From the NCBI GenBank assembly GCA_945889575.1, contig CAMDBY010000025.1, positions 1 to 13,627 on the forward strand: a DNA stretch of 13,627 nucleotides, written 5' to 3'. Source of the DNA: Bifidobacterium breve. Its GTDB lineage: Bacteria > Actinomycetota > Acidimicrobiia > Acidimicrobiales > Ilumatobacteraceae. A model generated the notes under the pieces. The model searched no databases and was not told the DNA's origin. It worked only from the letters and a program-made list of their open reading frames with translations. A program made the translations under genes and the position numbers. Below are positions 6,634 through 13,627 of the stretch, piece after piece (position 1 is the first letter of the stretch; every line of letters starts with the position of its first letter).

Positions 6634-8310
6634 GTGTCTACCCCTCACAATTTTTCCCGGTCCTTGTCCCTTTCCCGCCTTTCCAGCGAAGAATTCGACG
6701 TTGTCGTCATCGGTGGTGGAATTACCGGAGCAGGTGTCGTGCTCGATGCAGCCTCTCGTGGCCTTCGCGCATGCCTTCTCGAGCGTGACGACTTTGCATC
6801 GGGTACGTCATCGAAATCGTCAAAACTGATTCACGGCGGATTGCGTTACCTCCAACAAGGCGACGTTCGTCTTGTGTATCAAGCGTTGCGTGAACGCAAG
6901 CGCCTGCGTCGCAATGCTCCCCACCTCGTACATGTACTTCCGTTCATGATTCCGATTCTCACGAAGAACAGTGTCGTGTCTAAAAAAATTGCTCGTGCAC
7001 TTGGTTCTGCCATGTGGATGTATGACCTCACGGGCGGATGGCGCATTGGTCGCCTTCATCGCAGACTTTCTGCCGACGCTGCTTTTGCTCACCTGCCAAC
7101 AATGGCCCGCGAAAAGCTTTCATCTGCATACATGTATTACGACGCAGAAGCCGACGATGCTCGTCTTACCCTCTCTGTACTGCGCAGTGCTGCAGACAAC
7201 GGAGCTGCTATTGCAAACCAATGCCGCGTTGAAGGAATTGATTCAGTCAATCGCACGCAACACTCCGTTCGTGTCCACGACATAGTCGGCGACACTCGTT
7301 TCGCTATCCGCACCAAAGCAGTTATCAACGCAACAGGTGTTTGGGCCGATGATGTTCGCGCCCTTGACGAGGCGTCTCACCCAGACACCATTCGTCCGGC
7401 AAAGGGTGTTCACCTCACCGTGCCCTGGGAAAAGGTTCGCAATGACATTGCAGTAGTTATTCCCGTGCCAAGCGACAAGCGCAGTTTGTTCGTAGTCCCC
7501 TGGATCTCTCGTGGCGATGGCACATACCAATTCACATATATCGGCACAACCGACACCGACTACAAAGGGCCTGTTAATGATCCACAGTGCACACGTGACG
7601 ATATTGAATATGTTCTTGCAGCACTAAATGCAAGCGTCAACACTGATGTCACCCTTGAAGATGTAACGGGCGTGTGGTCTGGCCTTCGTCCTCTTGTAAA
7701 GATGGATGACTCTTCCGCAAAAGCTGGTCGTACTGCTGATCTCAGTCGTCGACATCGAGTATTTACATCCGACAATGGTGTTGTCACAGTAACGGGAGGC
7801 AAGCTCACCACGTATCGCGAGATGGCAGAGGACGCTGTCGATGCCGTCTCTGAAGTCTTGGGCACCAAGACTCGTTGTCGCACTAAGTCAATGTCGCTTC
7901 ATGGGGCAAAGGGTCGCAGTATCCGCGCATCACAGCGCGACCACCACCTCGATGGTCGTTTTGGAAGCGACTCTGCAGATATTGCTGCCCTCATCGCTAA
8001 CGATCCATCACTATCCGGGCCGTTAGTAGACGGACTTCCCTACCTACGCGCTGAAGCGGTATACGCAGTCACTCACGAAATGGCCACGTCTATTGATGAC
8101 ATTCTTAGTCGTCGTACCCGGGCTCGCTTGCTCAACCGGCGTGCCAGCGTTTCAGCAGCACGTGCTACAGCAGACCTTGTTTCTCCACTTCTTGGGTGGA
8201 ACGATGCACAGTGTTCCGCAAGCATTGCAGAGTTCATTGATGCTTGCGCTCGTGAAGACGCTGCAGCAATGGTGACAGAACAAGAATTCATCGACTCACA
8301 TAAGGGATAA
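6634..8310 (+). CDS. glpD: Aerobic glycerol-3-phosphate dehydrogenase
   Basis: FAD enzyme of the membrane face that oxidises sn-glycerol-3-phosphate to DHAP and passes electrons to the quinone pool. From the GTG at 6634 it is 558 residues. Visible are the dinucleotide-binding FDVVVIGGGITGAGVVLDAA (about 21-40), LLERDDFASGTSSKSSKLIHGGLRYL (written here only as a family signature, about 48-73), INATGVWADDV, RPAKGVHLTVPW, YIGTTDTDY and VTGGKLTTYREMA near the end of the FAD domain. A C-terminal helical domain follows, as in GlpD/GlpA. A TTG at 6559 in the same frame would add 25 residues (with many Arg and Phe) not typical of the family. The GTG is preferred although its ribosome site is weak. 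The stop TAA is two bases before the next ATG, and AAGGGA overlapping the glpD end serves as that gene's ribosome site. Function is sure; the start is not. Confidence 0.93.
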   Translation: MSTPHNFSRSLSLSRLSSEEFDVVVIGGGITGAGVVLDAASRGLRACLLERDDFASGTSSKSSKLIHGGLRYLQQGDVRLVYQALRERKRLRRNAPHLVHVLPFMIPILTKNSVVSKKIARALGSAMWMYDLTGGWRIGRLHRRLSADAAFAHLPTMAREKLSSAYMYYDAEADDARLTLSVLRSAADNGAAIANQCRVEGIDSVNRTQHSVRVHDIVGDTRFAIRTKAVINATGVWADDVRALDEASHPDTIRPAKGVHLTVPWEKVRNDIAVVIPVPSDKRSLFVVPWISRGDGTYQFTYIGTTDTDYKGPVNDPQCTRDDIEYVLAALNASVNTDVTLEDVTGVWSGLRPLVKMDDSSAKAGRTADLSRRHRVFTSDNGVVTVTGGKLTTYREMAEDAVDAVSEVLGTKTRCRTKSMSLHGAKGRSIRASQRDHHLDGRFGSDSADIAALIANDPSLSGPLVDGLPYLRAEAVYAVTHEMATSIDDILSRRTRARLLNRRASVSAARATADLVSPLLGWNDAQCSASIAEFIDACAREDAAAMVTEQEFIDSHKG

Positions 8311-8312
8311 CA

Positions 8313-9791
8313 ATGAGCATTCATAGATTTTCAACACAGGCCACAGAACCAATCGAATTTGGTGGTGACCCTGCTCTTGCAACGTCTCACCTACCAAGCC
8401 ATGGGCGCTCATTAACTGAAATAGAAGCGCAAGAACTCGGTGCAATCTGTGACACCACAGCCGATGCGGTTGAACGCGCACAACATGGTCGTGACTGGTG
8501 GCCATTGTCGCTTCGGTGGTCACTTCGTAATGAAGTTCCGCAAATTCCGGCTGTCGTCTGCCGTCCAAAGAACACACAAGAAGTGTCGATCTTGTTGGCC
8601 TATTGCAATGACCACAAAATTCCCGTCACTCCGTCTGGTGGACGAAGCGGGGTATGTGGTGCAGCAATTCCACTCTTTGGCGGTGTAGCTCTCGACATGA
8701 CACAGATGCAAGGCGTCGAATCAATCGATGAAATCTCAGGCATTGTTGAAACATTGTCTGGCACATTCGGCCCAGATCTCGAAAAAGCAGTTCGCACACA
8801 CGGACTCACCATCGGGCATTACCCGCAATCGTTTGAACTCGCCACCGTTGGCGGATGGGTGGCATGCCGCGGAGCAGGTCAGTATTCAACGCGTTACGGA
8901 AAAATCGAAGACATGGTGCACGCCCTTGAAGCAGTACTTGCAGACGGCACAATAATTCGTACAGGCGGTGCTCCTGCCGGTGCAGTGGGCCCAGACATTT
9001 CCCAACTGCTTCTTGGTAGCGAAGGAACTCTTGCAGTTATCACGCGCGTGTGGTTGCGCGCACACCCACTTCCTGAAGTTGAGCGTCGTGCAGCGTTTGT
9101 GTTCGCGTCATTTTCCGAAGGCATCGAAGCATGTCGTCGCATTATTCGCGCTGGGGCCACTCCAGCTGTCTTGCGTTTGTATGACGGAGCCGAAAGCAAG
9201 CGTTCTCATGGTGGCGATGGCACGCAATGCACTCTTCTTGTTCTCGACGAAGGCACTGAAGCCATCGTCGACGGAACAATGAGTGTTGTGTTTGACACCT
9301 GTAAAGAAATGGGAGCCACTGACGGTGATGTTGCACTTATCGAAGCATGGATGCACCATCGCAACGACACCAGTGGATTACAAGCACTCACTCGCAAGGG
9401 CTTTGTGGTTGACACAATGGAAGTCGCAGCAAATTGGGGTCATCTTGATGCGGTTGTCGACGCAGTTGAATCAGCAATGCTTGCAGTTCCACATGCACGT
9501 TCAGCCACGTGTCACTTATCCCATAGCTATATCGAAGGAGCATGTGTGTATTTCACATTTGCAGCAACTCCTGACGAAGTTGATTTTGAAAGCACGTACT
9601 TGGCCATGTGGAAAGCGGGCCAAGAAGCAGGCCTTAAGTCCGGTGCAAACTTGTCTCACCATCACGGCATCGGATACAGCAGGTCCCAGTACATGGAACA
9701 GGCACTCGGAACAAGCATGGGTGTCTTGCGAGCAGTCAAAAATGCACTTGATCCGAACGGCATCTTGAACCCGGGCAAACTCGGATTATGA
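8313..9791 (+). CDS. FAD-linked oxidase of the alkyldihydroxyacetonephosphate synthase (AGPS) family
   Basis: AGPS swaps the acyl chain of acyl-DHAP for a fatty alcohol, making the ether bond of ether lipids. The 492-residue protein has the PCMH-type FAD fold: PSGGRSGVCGA (107-117), HYPQSFELATVGGWVACRG (169-187) and LLGSEGTLAVIT (233-244). Residues aligned by eye with those important in mammalian AGPS are kept: an arginine in AVLRLYD (R288), the tyrosine in SHSYIEGACVYF (Y406), and the histidine triad SHHHGIG (H449-H451). The protein ends NGILNPGKLGL, as usual for the family. It is translated from ATG 8313 just after glpD, and its TGA overlaps the kinase start as ATGA. Mycobacterial glpD1 (Rv2249c) also lies close to an AGPS-like flavoprotein (Rv2251), as far as I recall. 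Other FAD-oxidase substrates (lactate, glycolate, D-2-hydroxy acids) are possible but fit the triad less well. Confidence 0.82.
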   Translation: MSIHRFSTQATEPIEFGGDPALATSHLPSHGRSLTEIEAQELGAICDTTADAVERAQHGRDWWPLSLRWSLRNEVPQIPAVVCRPKNTQEVSILLAYCNDHKIPVTPSGGRSGVCGAAIPLFGGVALDMTQMQGVESIDEISGIVETLSGTFGPDLEKAVRTHGLTIGHYPQSFELATVGGWVACRGAGQYSTRYGKIEDMVHALEAVLADGTIIRTGGAPAGAVGPDISQLLLGSEGTLAVITRVWLRAHPLPEVERRAAFVFASFSEGIEACRRIIRAGATPAVLRLYDGAESKRSHGGDGTQCTLLVLDEGTEAIVDGTMSVVFDTCKEMGATDGDVALIEAWMHHRNDTSGLQALTRKGFVVDTMEVAANWGHLDAVVDAVESAMLAVPHARSATCHLSHSYIEGACVYFTFAATPDEVDFESTYLAMWKAGQEAGLKSGANLSHHHGIGYSRSQYMEQALGTSMGVLRAVKNALDPNGILNPGKLGL

Positions 9792-11248
9792 GAACGCTTG
9801 TCATCGATGTAGGAACAAGCGGACTTCGCGCCGCAATCGTGCACGATGACGCCACCGTTACCGATCTCCATTACGAAGAGTTCGCACCCAACACCCCTTT
9901 TGCAGGTCTTGTTGAATTTGACGCAACAGCAATGTACGAAGCAGTTCATCGTGTTTCAGCAGCCGCATTAGCGTCTGGTCCTGTCACCGCTGTTGGCATC
10001 ACCACACAACGTGCATCCACCATCATTTGGCGCGCATCAACTGGCAAGCCCATCGGCCCGTCACTCGGCTGGCAGGACTTACGCACAGTTGGCGAATGTA
10101 TTGCCGCTCGTGCTGAGCACGGATTCACCTTTGCTCCGAACCAGACTGCTACGAAAGCTGTCTGGATGCTTGCGAATTACATTTCTGATACCAATGAACG
10201 AAACAGCGATGATCTTCGCATCGGCACTGTGGAGTCATGGATTGTGTACAACCTCACCCAGGGCGCACAACACGTCACAGACCACACGAACGCAGCGGTC
10301 ACTGGCCTCACACTTCCCGATGGAACAGCCTGGAACAGCAAAATTCTTTCTGTCCTAGGCATTGCCGAACACCAACTGCCCCGCATTATCGATTCCATGG
10401 GCTTCATTGGTGAAGCGACTGACCTACCTGGCGCGCCACCAATTCTTGCCATTGCTGGCGATCAACAAGCATCGATGGTTGGCCAAGGCTGCATCGTGCC
10501 AGGAATGGCCAAAATCACATTCGGCACTGGTGGCATGTTGGACATGTTCGTCGGAGACAATCCTCCTATTTCTGCACAACGCAATCTAAGTGGAACATTC
10601 CCAATCGTTGCGTTTAGTCGCGGCGGAAAAGTTTCATACGGAACAGAAGCAATCATGTTGTCGGCCGGCACAAATATTGATTGGTTGCGCGACGACATGG
10701 GGCTCATTGCAAACGCCACTGAATCTCACACGATTGCCTCGTCAGTTCCCACAACAGACGGTGTGGCATACGTGCCTGCACTTCTCGGACTCGGCACACC
10801 GTTTTGGGACTACGGCGCACGAGGTGCGCTGTTCGGAATTACGCGTGGCACCACTCGGGCCCACATCGTGCGGGCCGTTCTTGAAGGAGTCGCTCACCGC
10901 GGTGCAGATTTAGTCGACTCAGCAGAAAAAGACTCGGGCCTCTCCATTGCTGAAATTCGTATCGATGGCGGCATGAGCCGCAACCACACCTTTGTCCAAG
11001 CCCTTGCTGATGCCACCGGTCGCGCTGTCCGCGTGTCTCCCATCTCAGAAGCCACCACCCTCGGCGCTGGTTTCATGGCGGGCACAGAGTCGGGACAATG
11101 GCACAATCTCAGCGATGCAGCCAAAGCCCTCTCCGGGGCACCTGTCACCTCACCATTAGGTGCGCCGGGGATATCCCGACAACAATGGGCACAGGCGGTT
11201 TCTCGATCCCGCTCATGGATACCCGAACTCTCATCACTGGACTTCTAG
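9788..11248 (+). CDS. FGGY-family kinase, divergent glycerol-kinase paralogue
   Basis: A 486-residue ATP-dependent polyol or sugar kinase, colinear with GlpK over its whole length. Shared motifs: VIDVGTSGLRAAI (5-17), GITTQRASTIIW (70-81), LGWQDLRT (93-100), TDHTNAAVTGL, AGDQQASMVGQG (223-234), GMAKITFGTGG (239-249), GLGTPFWDYGARGALFGITRG and RIDGGMSRN. The glycerol pocket differs from E. coli GlpK: R83, W103 and D245 equivalents remain (R75, W95, D225), but E84 is alanine (A76), Y135 is asparagine (N118) and F270 is methionine (M250). So ATP chemistry should be intact while the substrate is probably not glycerol. It overlaps the AGPS-like gene by 4 bp and follows glpD, so its substrate likely belongs to a three-carbon or glyceryl-ether pathway. 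Xylulokinase-like or erythritol-type kinases are alternatives. A normal glycerol kinase is present at the left edge of the window. Confidence 0.85.
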   Translation: MRTLVIDVGTSGLRAAIVHDDATVTDLHYEEFAPNTPFAGLVEFDATAMYEAVHRVSAAALASGPVTAVGITTQRASTIIWRASTGKPIGPSLGWQDLRTVGECIAARAEHGFTFAPNQTATKAVWMLANYISDTNERNSDDLRIGTVESWIVYNLTQGAQHVTDHTNAAVTGLTLPDGTAWNSKILSVLGIAEHQLPRIIDSMGFIGEATDLPGAPPILAIAGDQQASMVGQGCIVPGMAKITFGTGGMLDMFVGDNPPISAQRNLSGTFPIVAFSRGGKVSYGTEAIMLSAGTNIDWLRDDMGLIANATESHTIASSVPTTDGVAYVPALLGLGTPFWDYGARGALFGITRGTTRAHIVRAVLEGVAHRGADLVDSAEKDSGLSIAEIRIDGGMSRNHTFVQALADATGRAVRVSPISEATTLGAGFMAGTESGQWHNLSDAAKALSGAPVTSPLGAPGISRQQWAQAVSRSRSWIPELSSLDF

Positions 11249-11275
11249 TGTTGTGATGCTGTATTTCGCCAACAC
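11248..11275. other. Inverted repeat GTGTTG/CAACAC between kinase and ferritin-like genes
   Basis: Six-base arms (11248-11253 and 11270-11275) flank 16 bases in the 44-base gap after the kinase stop. There is no U-tract, so it is not an intrinsic terminator. It may be a small operator or nothing. Confidence 0.2.
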
Positions 11276-11278
11276 GAC

Positions 11279-11284
11279 AAAGGA
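11279..11284 (+). promoter_or_regulatory. Ribosome binding site AAAGGA deciding a GTG start
   Basis: AAAGGA lies eight bases before the GTG at 11293, a normal spacing. It overlaps the in-frame ATG at 11284, which therefore has no usable ribosome site. This is why I start the ferritin-like gene at 11293. Confidence 0.6.
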
Positions 11285-11292
11285 TGCCCTAC

Positions 11293-11856
11293 GTGGACAC
11301 TCACCAAGTTGAATCTCCCGACATGTCAATGACTACCCGTCGTCGACTCATCGCCTCACTTCTCACAGGAGGAGCAATCGTTGCTGCAGCTCCGCTGTTT
11401 GCAGGTCGTGCATCTGCAGCAGAAGCCGGCGGACCGCCACAACGCGACGCCGCCGACAATGATGCACTGAATGCATCCCTCGAGCGCGAATCGCGAATGG
11501 TCGCCACATATCGCAAAGCCATTGGCGGTCTGACTGAAAATGACCTGATTGCTATGACTCTCATTCTTGACCACCATGTTGCATATGCACAAGCTCTGAC
11601 GGGCTACTTGGCAGTGGACGTAAAGACCCCAAGCAGCGCGCCACTTGCGTCCCCTGGTGGATCGTTAGCCAGTATCGCTCGGCAATTAGCGGCACTCGAA
11701 GATCAAACCGCAACCATTCATACGGACAATCTCGCCACAATCAAGGGCATTGATGCAGCAATGCTTCTCGCTTCCATCGTCACCGTTGAGGCTCGCCATT
11801 CCGCTGCACTTGAACTTGTTGCTGGCGCGTCGCCTATCGCTGCTGTTGGCAACTGA
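11293..11856 (+). CDS. Exported ferritin-like domain protein with Tat-type signal
   Basis: A 187-residue protein. The N-terminus has a twin-arginine-like stretch MTTRRRLIASLL (about 13-24), a hydrophobic core GGAIVAAAPLFAG, and a likely cleavage site after RASA (about 41), so the mature protein is probably outside the membrane in folded form. The rest looks like a four-helix ferritin-like bundle: helix 1 NASLERESRMVATYRKAI with glutamates, helix 2 LIAMTLILDHHVAYAQAL with a double histidine, helix 3 ASIARQLAALEDQTATIH, and helix 4 AAMLLASIVTVEARHSAAL with the ExxH pair (E166, H169). ExxH is the usual diiron half-site. Whether it binds iron, and whether it is an oxidase or a structural protein, cannot be told. 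It precedes a second ferritin-like gene by 14 bases. An ATG at 11323 is another possible start. Confidence 0.78.
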   Translation: MDTHQVESPDMSMTTRRRLIASLLTGGAIVAAAPLFAGRASAAEAGGPPQRDAADNDALNASLERESRMVATYRKAIGGLTENDLIAMTLILDHHVAYAQALTGYLAVDVKTPSSAPLASPGGSLASIARQLAALEDQTATIHTDNLATIKGIDAAMLLASIVTVEARHSAALELVAGASPIAAVGN

Positions 11857-11870
11857 ACGAAGGACTCATC

Positions 11871-12641
11871 ATGAAAAAAACAAGCACTTCCTCACCAATC
11901 AGTCGTCGCACAATGTTGCGTTCATCTGGCGCACTCGCTGCAACATCAGCAGTACTCGCAGCCTGCAGTTCAACCAAGCCTTCTGTTGCTCGCATCGGCG
12001 AATCACCCACCACAGTGAAACTCGAAGATCTTGCAGTCACTGACGTTGTATTGCTTCGCACAGCTATGTCAATGGAAACAATGGCAGCTTCAATGTTGTC
12101 TGACTCTGGAGTAACAGCTCTCGCAAACAAAGACACGTCTTCTGTTATCGCAGCATTTGCCGCAGATCACACATCACACCTTGAAGATCTTCAAGTTCTT
12201 ATCTCAGCCCGTAATGGCGAGGCATATACAGATACCAATGCAAAGTTGATGCAGGCTTATGGTCAGACTGCGCTTGATTTGGTTGCTAGCGGAAAACTCC
12301 CTGAAGACACACTTGCCCTCACGCTTGCAGTTGAAACTCTGATTGCCGCCACCTACCAATATTTCGTGTCTCTCGCTGTTCAGCCTGCCTTACGTGCTGA
12401 CCTGGTTCGACTTGGAGCACGGTCATCGCGTCGCGCTGCAGTGACTGCACAGCTCATCAATGGCGGCACAGGCGGCTTTGCACCTGCGAACGACAAAGAC
12501 GGTGTAGCTCTTGTCGCCACGTTGCCTGGCGCATTCGGATCTTTGAGTGCTGTTCAAGTGCAGCTCGGCCCCGTGAACGACACCGGCTCGCGCACCACTG
12601 TCCTTATGGACACGCCAAGCCTTAATAGCCTCATTTACTAA
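11871..12641 (+). CDS. Ferritin-like lipoprotein with Tat-type signal
   Basis: A 256-residue protein starting at ATG 11871, with AAGGA six bases upstream. It has SRRTMLRSSG (11-20, twin arginine) and a lipobox LAAC (29-32), so C32 should be lipidated and the protein held on the outer face of the membrane. The following region is predicted as a helical bundle like its upstream neighbour: helix 1 LRTAMSMETMAASML (E69), helix 2 AAFAADHTSHLEDLQVLI (H100, H103), helix 3 TLALTLAVETLIAATYQYF (E155). At the place where the neighbour has ExxH this one reads GARSSRRAAV, so half of the metal site looks lost. A tail of about 55 residues, glycine-rich then mixed (GGTGGFAPANDKDG onward), has no counterpart in the first protein. 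The two genes are probably an exported pair. Its end is only 25 bases before rnpB. Confidence 0.75.
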   Translation: MKKTSTSSPISRRTMLRSSGALAATSAVLAACSSTKPSVARIGESPTTVKLEDLAVTDVVLLRTAMSMETMAASMLSDSGVTALANKDTSSVIAAFAADHTSHLEDLQVLISARNGEAYTDTNAKLMQAYGQTALDLVASGKLPEDTLALTLAVETLIAATYQYFVSLAVQPALRADLVRLGARSSRRAAVTAQLINGGTGGFAPANDKDGVALVATLPGAFGSLSAVQVQLGPVNDTGSRTTVLMDTPSLNSLIY

Positions 12642-12660
12642 GCCTCTTTGCCCATACACT
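12634..12660 (+). promoter_or_regulatory. Probable rnpB promoter
   Basis: TACACT (12655-12660) lies six bases before the inferred rnpB 5' end at 12667, exactly where a -10 should be. It is inside CATACACT, the same octamer as at the whiB promoter. The -35 is weak: TTTACT (12634-12639) at a short 15-base spacing. It overlaps the stop codon of the preceding gene. Read-through from that gene could contribute. Confidence 0.45.
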
Positions 12661-12666
12661 CATCTC

Positions 12667-13017
<351 letters not shown>

Positions 13018-13028
13018 ACCCAACGGGT

Positions 13029-13604
13029 TTACAGATGTGATGTTTCGTTGAACCCAAGCAGTGCTGGCCCACGAGGACTAATTGCAATACGACAAATTGA
13101 TGCGCGATCTAATTGCATTCGCCATGTCGTTTCTGGTCCGGTGCCAAGCGCCCAGGTAACACCGCTCTTGATAGGCGACACATGACTCACAACAATCACG
13201 TCACCTGTTTGCGCACGTTCACTGATCTCTTCGATTGCTGGCCGTACGCGATTATCTAACTCAACGAGAGTCTCGCCGCCGGGTGGACGAAACGACGGAT
13301 CATTGCGCCATTGAGCCCACAATGTCTGGTCAACATCGGTGAGCGCAACTCCATCCCAATCCCCGTAGTCAAGCTCAATGAATCGCTCGTCAATGGTGAC
13401 GGTATTAGAAATTGCACTTGCAGTTTGATGCGCACGCGTTAATGGGCTGCACACCACTAATGCATCCGGATACTTCTCACGCAGAAACTCACCGCTGCGC
13501 TGTGCTTGCTGTTCGCCTTCAGGGTCAAGTGGCAAATTCATTCTCCCTTGAAGCAAGGCTTTGGCATTAGCTGCCGTTTGTCCGTGGCGCAACAAAATCA
13601 ACAT
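13029..13604 (-). CDS. Histidine phosphatase (phosphoglycerate-mutase-like) family protein
   Basis: A 191-residue cytoplasmic phosphohydrolase of the histidine phosphatase superfamily. The phospho-accepting histidine is in LLRHGQT (R6, H7, G8). A second arginine is in CSPLTRAHQTA (R57), the acid is E77 in RFIELDYGDWDG, and the second histidine is in VVSHVSPIK (H141). PGGETLVELDNRV (108-120) is typical of the CobC/PGM-like branch. The start at 13604 has a purine-rich AAAAGAAG upstream. In several actinobacteria a domain of this kind is fused behind RNase HI; here it stands alone in the visible sequence, though an RNase H gene could lie just outside. It converges on rnpB with only 11 bases between them. 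Substrate unknown: alpha-ribazole phosphate, 2- or 3-phosphoglycerate derivatives and others are possible. Confidence 0.88.
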   Translation of the reverse strand: MLILLRHGQTAANAKALLQGRMNLPLDPEGEQQAQRSGEFLREKYPDALVVCSPLTRAHQTASAISNTVTIDERFIELDYGDWDGVALTDVDQTLWAQWRNDPSFRPPGGETLVELDNRVRPAIEEISERAQTGDVIVVSHVSPIKSGVTWALGTGPETTWRMQLDRASICRIAISPRGPALLGFNETSHL

Positions 13605-13627
13605 GTAACTACTTCTTTTCCAATACA

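Noticed and set aside
6632..6649. Second CRP-like half-site pair at the glpD start (GTGT...TCACA)
   Set aside because: The spacing is seven bases rather than six and the first half matches poorly.
9283..9768. A 161-residue plus-strand open frame inside the AGPS-like gene
   Set aside because: It is an out-of-frame reading of a gene with clear catalytic motifs; no family features or ribosome site.
13018..13030. ACCC-AAC-GGGT hairpin followed by TTT after rnpB
   Set aside because: A 4-bp stem and three T residues are too weak to call an intrinsic terminator.

Overview
The window reads as chromosomal DNA of an actinobacterium with middling GC. The evidence is a WhiB regulator (a family confined to Actinomycetota and their phages), a PimB-type mannosyltransferase and an actinobacterial-style QueG. 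An aquatic Acidimicrobiia-like lineage is a guess from gene order and base composition; no marker here proves it. Coding density is very high, no intergenic stretch exceeds 300 bases, and I see no mobile element, CRISPR array or tRNA.

Layout. (1) 1-726, plus: the C-terminal half of a canonical glycerol kinase (glpK), cut by the window edge and converging with the next block. (2) 710-6357, minus: eight tightly packed genes, in transcription order whiB, trpD, a small four-cysteine protein, queG, a PimB-like GT4 mannosyltransferase, a four-helix membrane protein, an SRPBCC protein and a ROK glucokinase. Most junctions are 4-bp start/stop overlaps or gaps of a few bases, so one transcript from the whiB promoter is likely. 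That promoter (TAGACA-18-TACACT) carries a CRP-like palindrome in its spacer. (3) 6634-11248, plus: glpD, an alkyl-DHAP-synthase-like flavoprotein and a divergent glycerol-kinase-like FGGY kinase, with a 2-bp gap and a 4-bp overlap. (4) 11293-12641, plus: two exported ferritin-like proteins, the first with a Tat-like signal, the second a Tat-like lipoprotein. (5) 12667-13017, plus: RNase P RNA (rnpB). (6) 13029-13604, minus: a histidine phosphatase converging on rnpB.

How the parts fit. GlpK and GlpD would take glycerol through glycerol-3-phosphate to DHAP. The AGPS-like flavoprotein keeps the residues known to matter for alkyl-DHAP synthesis, so its natural backbone would be a DHAP ester. 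The kinase co-transcribed with it has lost several glycerol-contacting residues and probably acts on another polyol. Together glpD, the flavoprotein and the kinase look like a three-carbon or ether-lipid module rather than plain glycerol catabolism; this is inference. The minus-strand block mixes tryptophan biosynthesis, tRNA modification, PIM lipid synthesis and glucose phosphorylation under one WhiB gene.

Most worth a second look: the kinase/AGPS/GlpD module, the CRP-like site inside the whiB promoter, the four-cysteine protein beside queG, and a compensated base-pair swap in helix P4 of the RNase P RNA.
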